Assembly (NCBI GenBank): GCA_024867545.1
Contig: JANFNE010000002.1
Coordinates: 457,831 to 521,830 of the forward strand
From: Phytopythium helicoides
Taxonomy: Eukaryota > Oomycota > Peronosporomycetes > Pythiales > Pythiaceae
Direction: 5' to 3'
DNA: 64,000 bases
Part shown: piece after piece, positions 10,323-19,733 of the stretch
Layout of the letters: every line of letters starts with the position of its first letter
How positions within the stretch are numbered: the first letter of the stretch is position 1
The notes under the pieces: generated by a model
Seen by the model: the letters and a program-made list of their open reading frames with translations, nothing else
The model's database searches: none
Told to the model about the DNA's origin: nothing
Position numbers and translations under genes: made by a program

Positions 10323-10347
10323 GGGGGGGGGGGGGGGGGGGGGGGGG
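10323..10347. repeat. Poly-G tract of 25 bases
   Basis: An uninterrupted run of 25 G, 37 bases upstream of the HMG-box gene ATG. It could form a G-quadruplex in the promoter or 5' leader. Another 25-base G run is at 50578-50602. Confidence 0.95.
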
Positions 10348-10383
10348 ATGGTACATCATCACCGCCAAGAGCTACGAACGCCC

Positions 10384-12823
10384 ATGGCGAGCGCCAAGCG
10401 CGGCGATCGAGGGCCTGTGCCGAGCCAAAGCGCGTATCTGCACTTCTCCCGGGCCCAGCGGGCCTCTGTGGCGGCTGAGCATGCCGATTGGTCGGTGCAG
10501 CAGGTCTCGGCGGAGCTCGGGAGGCGCTGGAAGGCGCTCGAGGCGGCGGAGCGCAAGCCCTGGGTCGAGCTCGCACAGTTCGATCGAGCGCGCTTCCAGC
10601 GCGAGATGGTCGAGCAGCTGCGCGAGCACGAGGTGTGTAGATGTGTGTATTCGTGTTGTGGACTGTGGATCAATACTCACATGATGGGAGCAGCAGGTGC
10701 AGACGCCGAGGGTCCAGGTGCCGGCCAAGGGGAGGAAGCGGCCGGGGGAGCCGCGACAGCCGGACACGGCGTACACGTTCTTCTGGAAGAGCAAGAGGAA
10801 GCAGGTCATGGCCGAGAGCCCGCACCTGTCGGGACCGCTAGTGTCGCGCGAGGTCGGCAGATTGTGGAAGACGCTCTCGGCGGAGGACAGAAAGGTGCGT
10901 GCGCAGCGACGCTCAACTGTTGGACAACGACAGTCCCTTGACAATAATGTTGTGAGCTTTAGGTGTGGGATGACATGGCCGAGAAGGACAAGATTCGCTT
11001 CCAGCAGGAAATGGCTCAGTATGTGCCACCGCCAGAGGTTCGGAGACCGCGGTGGTGATAATGCAGGCTTTTCCAATTGCTGACTCAAACGCTATCAATT
11101 TCAGGATGACACAGCGGCAGCACTCGTGAAGCCCATCAAGGACCCATACGCGCCTAAACCTGCACGAACGGGTTTCCAGTTGTTTATGAACCACAATCGC
11201 GAGAGTTTCGCACTCGTGCACATGTCGTTGAACGAGTTCCGCGCCGAGATGAGCCAGGTTTGGAAGCGCATGAGCAGCAAGGACAAGGCAAAGTGGTATG
11301 AAATGGCGCAGCAGGATCAAGTTCGCTACGAGAAGGAGCTGAAGGCATACAAGCCGCCCGCTTACCTATCTACGACCGCGGTTCGCGCGACCAGACGACT
11401 CGACGAGCTTAAAAAGTTGGCCAAAGGCGACCCAAATGCCCCGCGTCTGCCTGCGACTGCATACAGCTTTTATCTATCGTCGAACAAGCGGGGCGACATC
11501 CAGCAAGAGCAACCCAATCTCAATCACAATGAAGTGATGCGTGAAGTGGGTGTGTCGTGGAAATCATTGAGTGACAACGATCGGAGACCATTCATTACTC
11601 AAGCAGACCAAGATGTGGAGCGATTCAAGCTCGAGATGGAGATGTACTTGCTAAACAGCCAGAAAGAGGCTCTCGGCTTGAGTACAAGCACTGCAAGGAA
11701 AGGCGTCAAACGTGGACGATCGATGATCACCGAGCCAGTTCTTCAAGTGTCGTCTGTTTCAAAGATGAGCAAGTCAGGGAAGCTAGTTCCGCCACGCCGA
11801 CCGCAGACTGCGTATAATCTCATGTACATGTCGAAGCGTGCTGAAGTCATGGCAACGTACCAGATATCGCACAACGAATGCTCGGCGCTTTGTGGCCGTA
11901 TTTGGCGACAAATGTCCAACGCTGAGCGTGAACCATTCAAACGCATGGCTAACGAGGAAAAACTTCGATATGCTGCTGAGCTGAAAGCGTATCGCGCGAA
12001 AGTTGAAGGCCAGACAAACTCAAATCCAGCAAAGAATTCTAGCGGATTTCGGTGCTTTGCCGATTCCAAGCGGCGCGAAAGCCGCAGATTGACGCCGCAC
12101 GACATTTCATCGATCTGGTCATCTATGCCTGAGCCGCACCAGGTTGTGTGGGAAGAACTTGCTGCAGACAAAGAACAGAGTGCTCAGAGTCAGCAAACGA
12201 TGGATAAAGATGCAGAAGCGGAACAGCGTCAGTTGGAGGAGAACGCGTGTGCGATCCTCGCTGCTCGAGAGTTGCACTTCTCACTTGACGAGTCCAATTC
12301 CGCCAATGCAGAGGATCAACACAGCATTTTTGGAGATGAAGCTGACGAGGATGTTGAGACGACGCACTACTCATCGTACATGCCGAACCATGGTTCTGAT
12401 GCAGTTGCCAGGGATTCAGATGAGCGTGAACAGCACAGCCAAGCGCTTACTGGCCTACCACCAAGAACAAATAGCCACGGCTTTGTGCTCTACGTCGGTA
12501 CGCAACTAAGTCAGCGAGCAGATTGGACAGAGGCGATGTGGGTGAGTGATTGGGAGTCTCTTTCTGAAGAGCATCGGAGGTACTGGGAACTACAAGCACA
12601 AGAACATCATGCCAACTCAGGCAATCGCGATGTGGACCAGTGGAGCTCAAGTCCAAGGAGCCCGCTTCGTGCAAGCAGTGGCGAAAGCAGTGCCCATAGC
12701 CACAGTGACGATGAAGAAACGGACTGGAAAAGCGGAAGCTCCAATATTGACGTTGATGCCATCTCAGGGTTGTTACTATCGGGCGCCAACAGCAACCAAG
12801 AAGCTGAAGAGGAGCGTGTGTGA
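10384..12823 (+). CDS. Protein with about seven tandem HMG boxes
   Basis: Four exons, 10384-10632, 10697-10894, 10963-11037 and 11105-12823, encode 746 residues. HMG boxes are ~70-residue DNA-bending domains of chromatin and transcription factors. Successive boxes begin at PSQSAYLHFSRAQR (~12), QPDTAYTFFWKSKRK (~105), KPARTGFQLFMNHNRES (~190), LPATAYSFYLSSNKRGD (~285) and PQTAYNLMYMSKRAEV (~404). Each continues with a conserved W...L...(R)..W/F pattern. Two degenerate boxes follow (SSGFRCFADSKRRES and SHGFVLYVGTQLSQRADW). An acidic region (EDEADEDVE-like) separates the last boxes. The third donor (GTTCGG) is non-standard, but phase and the QQEMAQYVPPPE box end support it. Arrays of six HMG boxes occur in UBF, so a role in rDNA or chromatin architecture is plausible but inferred. 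Confidence 0.82.
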
Positions 12824-13381
12824 ATGGAAAAAAGCATATACAACAAACCCTTGACGAAAATGAAGCCATATCTACAAACTCAATTGACGTTGAAGTTGCG
12901 TGCAAGCAGTCACTGACTCAGATATCTGCGATCGAGGAGAACGTTCACGTTCAAAACCCCCGCAAATCCGCTCTAGAAACTGTTGTCGCTATTGGATAAA
13001 GCTGGCTGGATGGGATTGCGACCAACCACCGTATTTATAGTGGCGGCGGTTGGTCCTCAAGGTTCACAGCACTCTGGCTATGGCACCAGAGTTGGATTCG
13101 GAGCGTCACAAGTCCCTCGTAACGCCCTGCATCCATCTTTGCCCTTTGGAGATATCAAGCACTGAGCGAGTCGGCTTTGAGATCGATTTTTGGCGCGGGA
13201 TCTCAACGGCTCCGAGCACAAACGCGCTCAAACTCAAAGTCTCGAGCACGAAACTCACGTTGTGGCCAAATCTTTCTTTTGCATCCGTTTCGATCTGTGC
13301 GAGCGCAGAAGCTCTGCGAGTGGGGAAAGATACCGAGGCGCCTGTATCCTTTTTGCCAGCTCCCCAGCGCATTCGAACCCC
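12824..13381. other. Intergenic between HMG-box and MYB genes
   Basis: No supported gene. An imperfect inverted repeat, ACCAACC...GGTTGGT, lies at about 13021-13054. Overlapping reading frames up to 13473 are shadows or 5' leader. Confidence 0.5.
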
Positions 13382-14485
13382 ATGGACGCCGACTTTGCAA
13401 CAACCTCGACTGCTTCGGCCCTACAAGCCATGTGCGAGCCGTCACTGGCACCTCTGACTTCCTCGCCCCCTAGTCTTCACGCACCGGTGCAGCTTGCGCC
13501 GTCAGAGAAGCCAGCGCAATCATTGCTGGACTCGTTGTCCGCCGGAATTCCAGTCCAATCGGAAGCAGTGGCAGAGACTTTGCCACCCGATGCTATAACA
13601 GATGCGACGACAAAGTCAAAGGCAAGCACGCACTCGAAAGCGAACACGGGAATGAACGGTGGGCGATGGACTGAACAGGAGCACCAAAGCTTCCTGGCTG
13701 GCTTGCGATTGTACGGACGAGAGTGGAAGAAGGTTGCATCGAAGATCAAGACGCGCACATCGGCGCAAATTCGCAGCCATGCGCAAAAATACTTTGCGAA
13801 GCTCGCGCGCGACGAAGAGCTGCGCCGTCAAGGGCGGAGGGACCTTGTTTCCTCGAATCTGGATTCGCTTGCGGCGCCATCCATGTACGGATACTTTAGC
13901 GACGGTGGATCCTCCACTGCAGTCAACAGTGGCGACGAAGATGTTGACAACAACGATCCAAAGCCGAACGCAGAGCAGCGAAGGCCTTTGCAAAAGCGGA
14001 TTATCCCGGCTCCACCAGCCAGTTCACTGGTCTTAGCGCCTACGCCGACTGCTGAGGTGCACACTTCTATTGCTCAAGGAGTATCTCCACCAACCGTATT
14101 CGGTGGATTTGGGGCGGCGGGGAATATCCGCTCTACTCCCAGCAAGAAACGTGGACTGCCAATGCCTCCTAGTGACCCCCTGCTGGATTCGACTGCAACT
14201 GTTAACGACTACCCGTCTGAGTCTCCAATGAAGCAGCGACGACTGAACAAGCCAGTGGTCCTTGAGCTGTTGCCGTCCCAAGAGGAACTAATTGAGAAGG
14301 CATCCCCAAATGTTCGTCGCCGTTTATCAAGTCTCATCGAAGCCGAGCTGTGTGCGCTTCAGGTTTTGTCGTGCTACGCTATGCTACAACAAAATAGCTC
14401 GCCGTCATTCCGGGCACAACCATCAATGGGTATTGCCATGATCTCAACCGAGCAGATCCCACCGGCGACTTCCATCTACTTATAG
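13382..14485 (+). CDS. MYB-related SHAQKYF-class transcription factor
   Basis: A 367-residue single-exon protein with one MYB/SANT repeat at about residues 88-140: GGRWTEQEHQSFLAGLRLYG, then REWKKVASKIKTRTSAQIRS and the signature SHAQKYF. This class (CCA1/LHY/REVEILLE-like in plants, also common in oomycetes and diatoms) binds DNA as single-repeat factors. The rest is low complexity and Ser/Pro-rich, apart from a C-terminal conserved-looking helix (SPNVRRRLSSLIEAELCALQVLSCYAML). The frame is open to 13190, but the ATG at 13382 is the first good start. Targets and the process controlled are unknown. Confidence 0.88.
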   Translation: MDADFATTSTASALQAMCEPSLAPLTSSPPSLHAPVQLAPSEKPAQSLLDSLSAGIPVQSEAVAETLPPDAITDATTKSKASTHSKANTGMNGGRWTEQEHQSFLAGLRLYGREWKKVASKIKTRTSAQIRSHAQKYFAKLARDEELRRQGRRDLVSSNLDSLAAPSMYGYFSDGGSSTAVNSGDEDVDNNDPKPNAEQRRPLQKRIIPAPPASSLVLAPTPTAEVHTSIAQGVSPPTVFGGFGAAGNIRSTPSKKRGLPMPPSDPLLDSTATVNDYPSESPMKQRRLNKPVVLELLPSQEELIEKASPNVRRRLSSLIEAELCALQVLSCYAMLQQNSSPSFRAQPSMGIAMISTEQIPPATSIYL

Positions 14486-14714
14486 GCGCCAAGTGTGCTC
14501 CAATAGCGATCGGTAGCCGAGAATCCGCACCTGTAGCAGTAGAGGCCGAGCCAGCGGCATGTACGAAATACATAGGTCCGTCCTTACACTATATGCCTGC
14601 AGTAGCTGAGTACTTTCCATTCACAATAGATCTCTCGATGCCTTTGATAGGTTCAATGTGGCCGTGTGGCTCCGCAAATGGAGTTGATTTGCTCGCTCTT
14701 TTTTCCACGACCAC

Positions 14715-16282
14715 TTACGCCTCTGAGGTTCGCGCTTTCTCAGACGCCAGGAACAACTCGAGCACATTCGCAGCAGCTGAACGGGGACTAATGTAGCCGC
14801 GCACGAGGTCGTCGTTCATTTTCTCGGCCTTGAGCCGCACGGTCGGGTTGCGCGAAACTGAGCGCATGAGCTGCTCGTTTAGCTGATTCCACATCCATTT
14901 CGAGCTCTGTGTGTTGCGCTTTTGCGCGACCTGGGATGTGGTGGCGCCAGTTTAGCGTTCTGTCAAGGGAGTTGATGAAAAAACAAAAGCAGCGAAACCA
15001 ACACTCACTTTGCCAAGGCTGTTCATGTGGGCTCGGTACTCCTCAATGATTTCCCACACTTTGTCGATGCCCTTGTTCTCTCTAGCCGATATCATTTTCA
15101 CCTGCAGCCAGGCAGTCCGTCACACGGATAAGCTTCTGGGGGCATAGACCAGCATGATTGTTGATTGCAAGCACGCACCTTTGGGCCCCAATCCGGGTCC
15201 TTGCGACGCATGAGCTGCAACGCGTGCTTGTAGTCCATGGCTGTCCGCTTGGCAGGGCTAGCACGAAGCGCCATGAGGCTGTCAGGTTAATGAAAGCACC
15301 ACATTTGTCAGCGCGTGTACTCACATCATGAGCTCGCCATCGGCCTTGTTGACTACAATGATGTCGGCGATCTCGACGATGCCCTTCTTGGATCCCTGGA
15401 GCTCGTCTCCGCCTGCCGGCGGTACCAGCAGCATGACCATGTCGACCGTATCATCGATGACGATTTCGGACTGTCCGAGGCCGACGCTCTCGACGAGCAC
15501 GATGTCATATCCTGCAGCCTCGCACAGCAGCACAATGTCGTTCGTGTGCTGCGCGACGCCCCCGAGCGTGCCCCTTGAAGGCGACGGGCGCACGAACGCG
15601 TTGGGGTCGTTGCTCAGGTACTCCATGCGCGTCTTGTCTCCGAGGATGGAGCCTCCCGAGCGCGACGAGGACGGGTCTGCCAGCGCGTGCGTCAGTAGAG
15701 CTGTCGGGGAAAAAGCAATCGAGCAAGTCGAGACAGCGCACCGATGGCGAGCACTGCGACCTTGTGGTTCCTGGCCGTGAGGAACTGCCCGAGCGTCTCG
15801 ATGAAGGTCGACTTGCCAGCGCCTGGCGGGCCGGCGATGCCCACGCGGAAGGTCGGGAGCGCGGCCTGGTGGACGTCGGCGCTGGCCTCTCGGCGCTTGG
15901 CGAGCACCTCGTCCAGCAGCAGCTCGGCCTGGCGCTCGTCGCTCTTGAGCGTCGACTCGACTGCGCGCAGCGTCAGTGGACGCCGGCGGATCGATCACGT
16001 TGAAGCGCGCGGGGGAGGGGACGCACCGAGCGTGATGGAGCGGCTCAGCGCCGTGCGGTTGCCCTGCAGCACGCCGTCGGCCAGACGGCGCGTCACGGGC
16101 CGCATCTCCTGCGAGCCCAGCGCGCTGTGGGCCGTCGAGAGCGCCGCTAGCGGCCGCGACAGGCGCCGCATGTCGTCGACTGCCGGCCCGTCGCCACCTT
16201 CCTTAACTTGAGGCTGCAGGGCATTGCGTTTTGTTGCAGTGGCGGGGGCACGTTCTTCCCGCTTAAGTGCGAAACGGAGCAT
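14715..16282 (-). CDS. MMAA: Mitochondrial MMAA/MeaB-type GTPase (methylmalonyl-CoA mutase chaperone)
   Basis: Six minus-strand exons, 16282-16027, 15960-15742, 15676-15325, 15278-15179, 15101-15009 and 14930-14715, join in phase to 411 residues. All five donors are GTGCGT, GTGCGC or GTGAGT. MMAA/MeaB (ArgK) loads cobalamin onto, and protects, methylmalonyl-CoA mutase in propionate catabolism. Walker A is GPPGAGKS at ~129-136. The switch and base-binding segments follow: [29 protein letters not shown] and NKADGE. The C-terminal dimerisation arm ends with [23 protein letters not shown]. The basic N-terminus ([20 protein letters not shown]) looks like a mitochondrial presequence. The exon 3-4 acceptor is the least certain. 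It shares a 400-base divergent promoter with the PDZ-like gene. Confidence 0.9.
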
Positions 16283-16682
16283 GTTGAATTTGTGGTGTCC
16301 GGATTTGTCCGGATACGTGGTGTATAGTTTGCGCTTGTCTATGTGCCTCGCGCTATGCTGACGATCCCACTGTCCGGATAGGCAGATATACATCTGCGAC
16401 ATGTGTATTTGCATTTGTAAGGAGAGTATACATCCAGACCGGTTATGTGCGGGACCGCGGGAACCCATCGTGCCTCGTCTATGGACACGCTACTTACCCC
16501 GTGTGTACCTTATAGTAGTCCCGAATAGAAGTGTTCGAATTCGGGACAGTAGTCAGTCGCGAGTCGCGAGGGGTGGGCGGGCGGGCAAAGGGAACTTTCC
16601 ATACATTGGCGGCGCGGTAACGCGGCGGCGACACTAGCAGACCGAGCGAGCGCGCGGTGGCGGCGGCGACGACGACGACGCC
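16283..16682. promoter_or_regulatory. Divergent promoter with three TGTCCGGAT copies
   Basis: The shared upstream region of the MMAA gene and the PDZ-like gene. TGTCCGGAT occurs at 16296-16304, 16306-16314 and 16371-16379, all in the same orientation and all near the MMAA start. A GTCGCGAG direct repeat lies near 16555-16570. Repetition of a nonamer in 84 bases suggests a factor-binding site, but no factor is known to me. Confidence 0.45.
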
Positions 16683-17339
16683 ATGGGGCAGGGCTGGTCG
16701 CGCAGCGGAGTGCCCGGCGGCGGTGACTTTTACGTGGGGCCGATCTACGCGACGAGCCTGAGCCACGACCGGCAGACGGAGGTGCGGCTGGGCGGCGCGG
16801 CGAGCGAGGGCGAGGACGGCATCGAGACGGTGCAGGTGGGCCCGCGCGGGCAGCTGCGGCTGCTGGAGGCGCCGGGCGTGCGCAAGAGCGACCTGTTCAA
16901 GCGCATGGGGCTCGTGGCCAAGACGCGCGGCAGCCGGCTCATGCAGAACGCCGAGGTGGTCGTCACGGACTTTTACCGGCTGGACGCCAAGCGCCTCGTG
17001 GCGCGCGACCGCCTGCAGGGCCCCATGCCCAGCAACTGGCGCGGCGACAAGGGCCCGGCAGAGGCCAGCTGCGGGCTGCGCGTCGGGGACACGCTCTACG
17101 CCATCAACCACCGCCTCGTGGTCAACAAGTCGCGTGGACAGGTGCTGCGCCAGATCAACGCGCTGCTCGACAAGAGCGAGGGCGTGCCCGTGCTGCTCAC
17201 CTTCAAGCACACGGAGGAGATCAACGCCATCCCGTGGGAGCTCGAGGTCAGCATGCCCCCGCCAGAGGGCGTCTGGACGCAGCCCGACAACGAGTGGGGA
17301 CCCGCGCGCCCCACCAAGATCAGCTCCGTGTCCATCTAG
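16683..17339 (+). CDS. PDZ-like protein with N-terminal myristoylation signal
   Basis: A 218-residue single-exon protein of unknown function. It starts MGQGWSRS, which fits the N-myristoyltransferase consensus (Gly2, Ser6), so membrane association is likely. Residues ~128-180 (CGLRVGDTLYAINHRLVVNK, then QVLRQINALLDKSEGVPVLLTF) have the pattern of the second half of a PDZ domain: G-L-x-V-G-D-x-L-x-x-I-N followed by a helix and a V-x-L-T-F strand. The C-terminus SSVSI is itself a possible PDZ ligand. The coding region is extremely GC-rich at third positions. The gene is divergent from MMAA. I cannot assign a specific role. Confidence 0.75.
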   Translation: MGQGWSRSGVPGGGDFYVGPIYATSLSHDRQTEVRLGGAASEGEDGIETVQVGPRGQLRLLEAPGVRKSDLFKRMGLVAKTRGSRLMQNAEVVVTDFYRLDAKRLVARDRLQGPMPSNWRGDKGPAEASCGLRVGDTLYAINHRLVVNKSRGQVLRQINALLDKSEGVPVLLTFKHTEEINAIPWELEVSMPPPEGVWTQPDNEWGPARPTKISSVSI

Positions 17340-18289
17340 GGGAGCGGCGGGGCCGACGGCCCCATTCTTTTATAACTATTGAGGTGCGCATTGCGGCTCC
17401 TCAATCGACCGATCCAGAGAGCCAAACTGCGAGCCGAGCCAGCCAAGCCCACGGGAAGCCAAGATTGCCGTCCGACGCACACGATCCGAGCTGAAGCGCG
17501 CGCCGTCCGACTTTCTTTTTTTTACAAGGGAGAAGAAGAAGCAGGGGGAGGAGGAAGGGAGGGAGGGAGTGGAGGGGGAAAATGCAAGCAAGAGGAAGAG
17601 GAGGGAAGGATACACACACACACACACACACGGACAGTCTCGACCGACCGACCGACCCGACCGCGTCGGCCGAGCCGTACAGTTCTACAAGTCAGCAGCG
17701 ACTAGAGCCGCCGAGCGCCCTCAGCACGCGGCGGTAGGTGCAGTCTCGTTGAACATTCGATCGCCGATCTGTTTTACCCCCGTGTGGTTCGTCTCCTCGC
17801 TCTTCACGCCCAGCCTGCCTGCTCCTTCCAGTGGAAGAAGGAGACGCGTCGAAGCAGCTCGATGTACACTATGTAATACGGCAATACACTCTATGCGTGA
17901 CTCTAAATAGTAGATGCGTGCATCCGCGTGCTTCTTCACATCTCACTCACTACCACATGCGAGCGAGCGAAGCAGACGAGCTGCCTGTTGGGGCCGGAGC
18001 TGAGAGCTCGTGCCAGCCAGCCCCTTGGAGCGGCCAGGATTACAGTGGACACTCACGGCGTCGCGTTGTCAAGGGCTGAGACAAGGACTCATACCTGGCG
18101 ATCGCCATCATCGTCATCGTCAGTGCCCTTCGCGTGGTCGGTCGTCGTGACAGTCGTACATGACGCTTGCTAGCTTAGTTGCTCCCGCCTGGATATTGCC
18201 TGATTAACAGGCAGGATTCGGGTCGGCCGATCCGCCCCGGATCGGTAGTCGCTGTGAAACACCGAGAGTTGTGTATTTTATTGCTTTGG
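17340..18289. other. Intergenic with purine tract and CA microsatellite
   Basis: About 950 bases without a supported gene. A strand-asymmetric A/G tract (~17527-17609) is followed by an (AC)n microsatellite at ~17611-17631 and a GACC repeat near 17641-17659. The remainder shows no recognisable coding or RNA feature. Confidence 0.6.
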
Positions 18290-19468
18290 TCAGTCGACGA
18301 CCATGACTTTCTTCAAGCGGTCAAACATGCCGAACGTGATGCCGACCATAGGAACGACCTTCATGAGCTCTGGCGTGAGGCCGCGGTAAAAGCCGCGCAC
18401 GCCCTGCGTTGCCCAGAGCTCCTGCGCGATACCCATGGGCGTGGTCGGGATGCCTGACGTGGCCGAGTGGATGGCCGAGATCTGCAGGCGGCGGCGCACC
18501 ACGTCGATCGGGAACGTCACGAGCGAGGACGCGATACCGGCGCCGCCTCCGCACACGAGCGTGTCAACCACGCCAACCGTCTGGTCGGCCTCATCAATGT
18601 CGTCAATGTCGACGACGGCAACCGAGCCATCGCTGGCACCCGTGACCTGCGCGAGGCGCTGCTGGCGGCGGAAGTCGCGCATGCGCACCTTGAGCGCGTC
18701 GTAGAGCGTAAAGTTGATGGCGAGGTTGGGCACCGTCACCATGAGCGTGGCAAAGAGTCCTCGGTAGAGCCCCCGCAGTCCTTCCTCCACGTAGATGCGC
18801 TGCGCCGCGTGGCGGATGCCATGGTAGCGCACCTCCGTGTTGAGCTGCGTGGCCAGGCGCGTGCGGATGAGGTCGATCGGGTAGCATGCGATGGTAGCAA
18901 CGCCGCCGGCGATCGCGCCCGAGGCGAAGAGCGTGAGCGACGCGCTGTCGGTGAATCTCGGGTGTCCCTGCGCGACGATGCCGGCCTTGACCATCTCGTA
19001 GGTGAAGAAGTTGACGGCCGAGTAGGGGAATCGGTGGAGCACGCTCGCGCCGTTGCCCTTCCAGAGCGCGAGCACGCCCTCGTTCTTGAGCACCTTGCTG
19101 AAGGCGCCGACGACGCTGGATGAGTAGCGGTCCGTGTGGCGCGTCGAGACCATGCTGTGGACCTGGAAGAGGATGGTGAGGCGGCTGAGCGGCGCCGTGA
19201 CCGTCTTGCCCACGCTGCCGGCCAGCCCGCCCGCCAGCAGCACGCTCGAGTGGCGCAGCACCTGCCGGTACGTGTCGCTGTGGATGAGCTCCACGTCCAC
19301 GTCGTCCGTCTCGATGGCCACGTCGCCCGTGTCTCCGAGCGTCACGGCGCCCGTCGTGTGCCGCCGCAGCGCCACGCGCACCGCCGGCGCCGCCTGCTGC
19401 TCGTCGCTGCCGCCTTTCGCACCCGCCAGCGGCGGTGGCGTCGCCACAGGCGGCGGCGCGAGCGGCAT
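18290..19468 (-). CDS. Mitochondrial carrier family protein (SLC25)
   Basis: A 392-residue protein built of three ~100-residue repeats of two helices each, the signature of inner-membrane solute carriers. The PX[DE]XX[KR] motifs are PLSRLTILFQV in repeat 1 (degenerate: Ser where the acidic residue is expected), PIDLIRTRLATQ in repeat 2 and PIDVVRRRLQIS in repeat 3. Matching GLRGLYRGLFATL and GVRGFYRGLTPELMK motifs follow. The APLxRxxxxFQV first motif is typical of the ADP/CoA/SLC25A42-like branch, so a CoA or adenine-nucleotide substrate is possible but unproven. The N-terminal ~75 residues are Pro/Ala-rich. It shares a 265-base divergent promoter with the HECT-like gene, including an inverted CCAAT box (GATTGG) near 19578. 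Confidence 0.88.
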   Translation of the reverse strand: MPLAPPPVATPPPLAGAKGGSDEQQAAPAVRVALRRHTTGAVTLGDTGDVAIETDDVDVELIHSDTYRQVLRHSSVLLAGGLAGSVGKTVTAPLSRLTILFQVHSMVSTRHTDRYSSSVVGAFSKVLKNEGVLALWKGNGASVLHRFPYSAVNFFTYEMVKAGIVAQGHPRFTDSASLTLFASGAIAGGVATIACYPIDLIRTRLATQLNTEVRYHGIRHAAQRIYVEEGLRGLYRGLFATLMVTVPNLAINFTLYDALKVRMRDFRRQQRLAQVTGASDGSVAVVDIDDIDEADQTVGVVDTLVCGGGAGIASSLVTFPIDVVRRRLQISAIHSATSGIPTTPMGIAQELWATQGVRGFYRGLTPELMKVVPMVGITFGMFDRLKKVMVVD

Positions 19469-19733
19469 GGTCGGGATCCGAGCGGGGGAGCCTCTCGCTT
19501 CTCGTGACGTGTGGAAATCCGCGGAGTGGGGGAGAAAAGTGACTACTGGGTAGTCTCTTTGTGCGTTTGACGCGCTGTGATTGGCGGGATAGATGCCTCT
19601 AAAGCAGTAAGTTTAGCTACGTATTTGTAATTATGCTGGGAACGACGGGTGCAAAGCGGTAATTTGTTTTGTGCGAGCATCTTGGCCAAGCGCAGCGAGT
19701 GACGCGCCCAAAGGACGAGAAAGGCGGGCGAGC

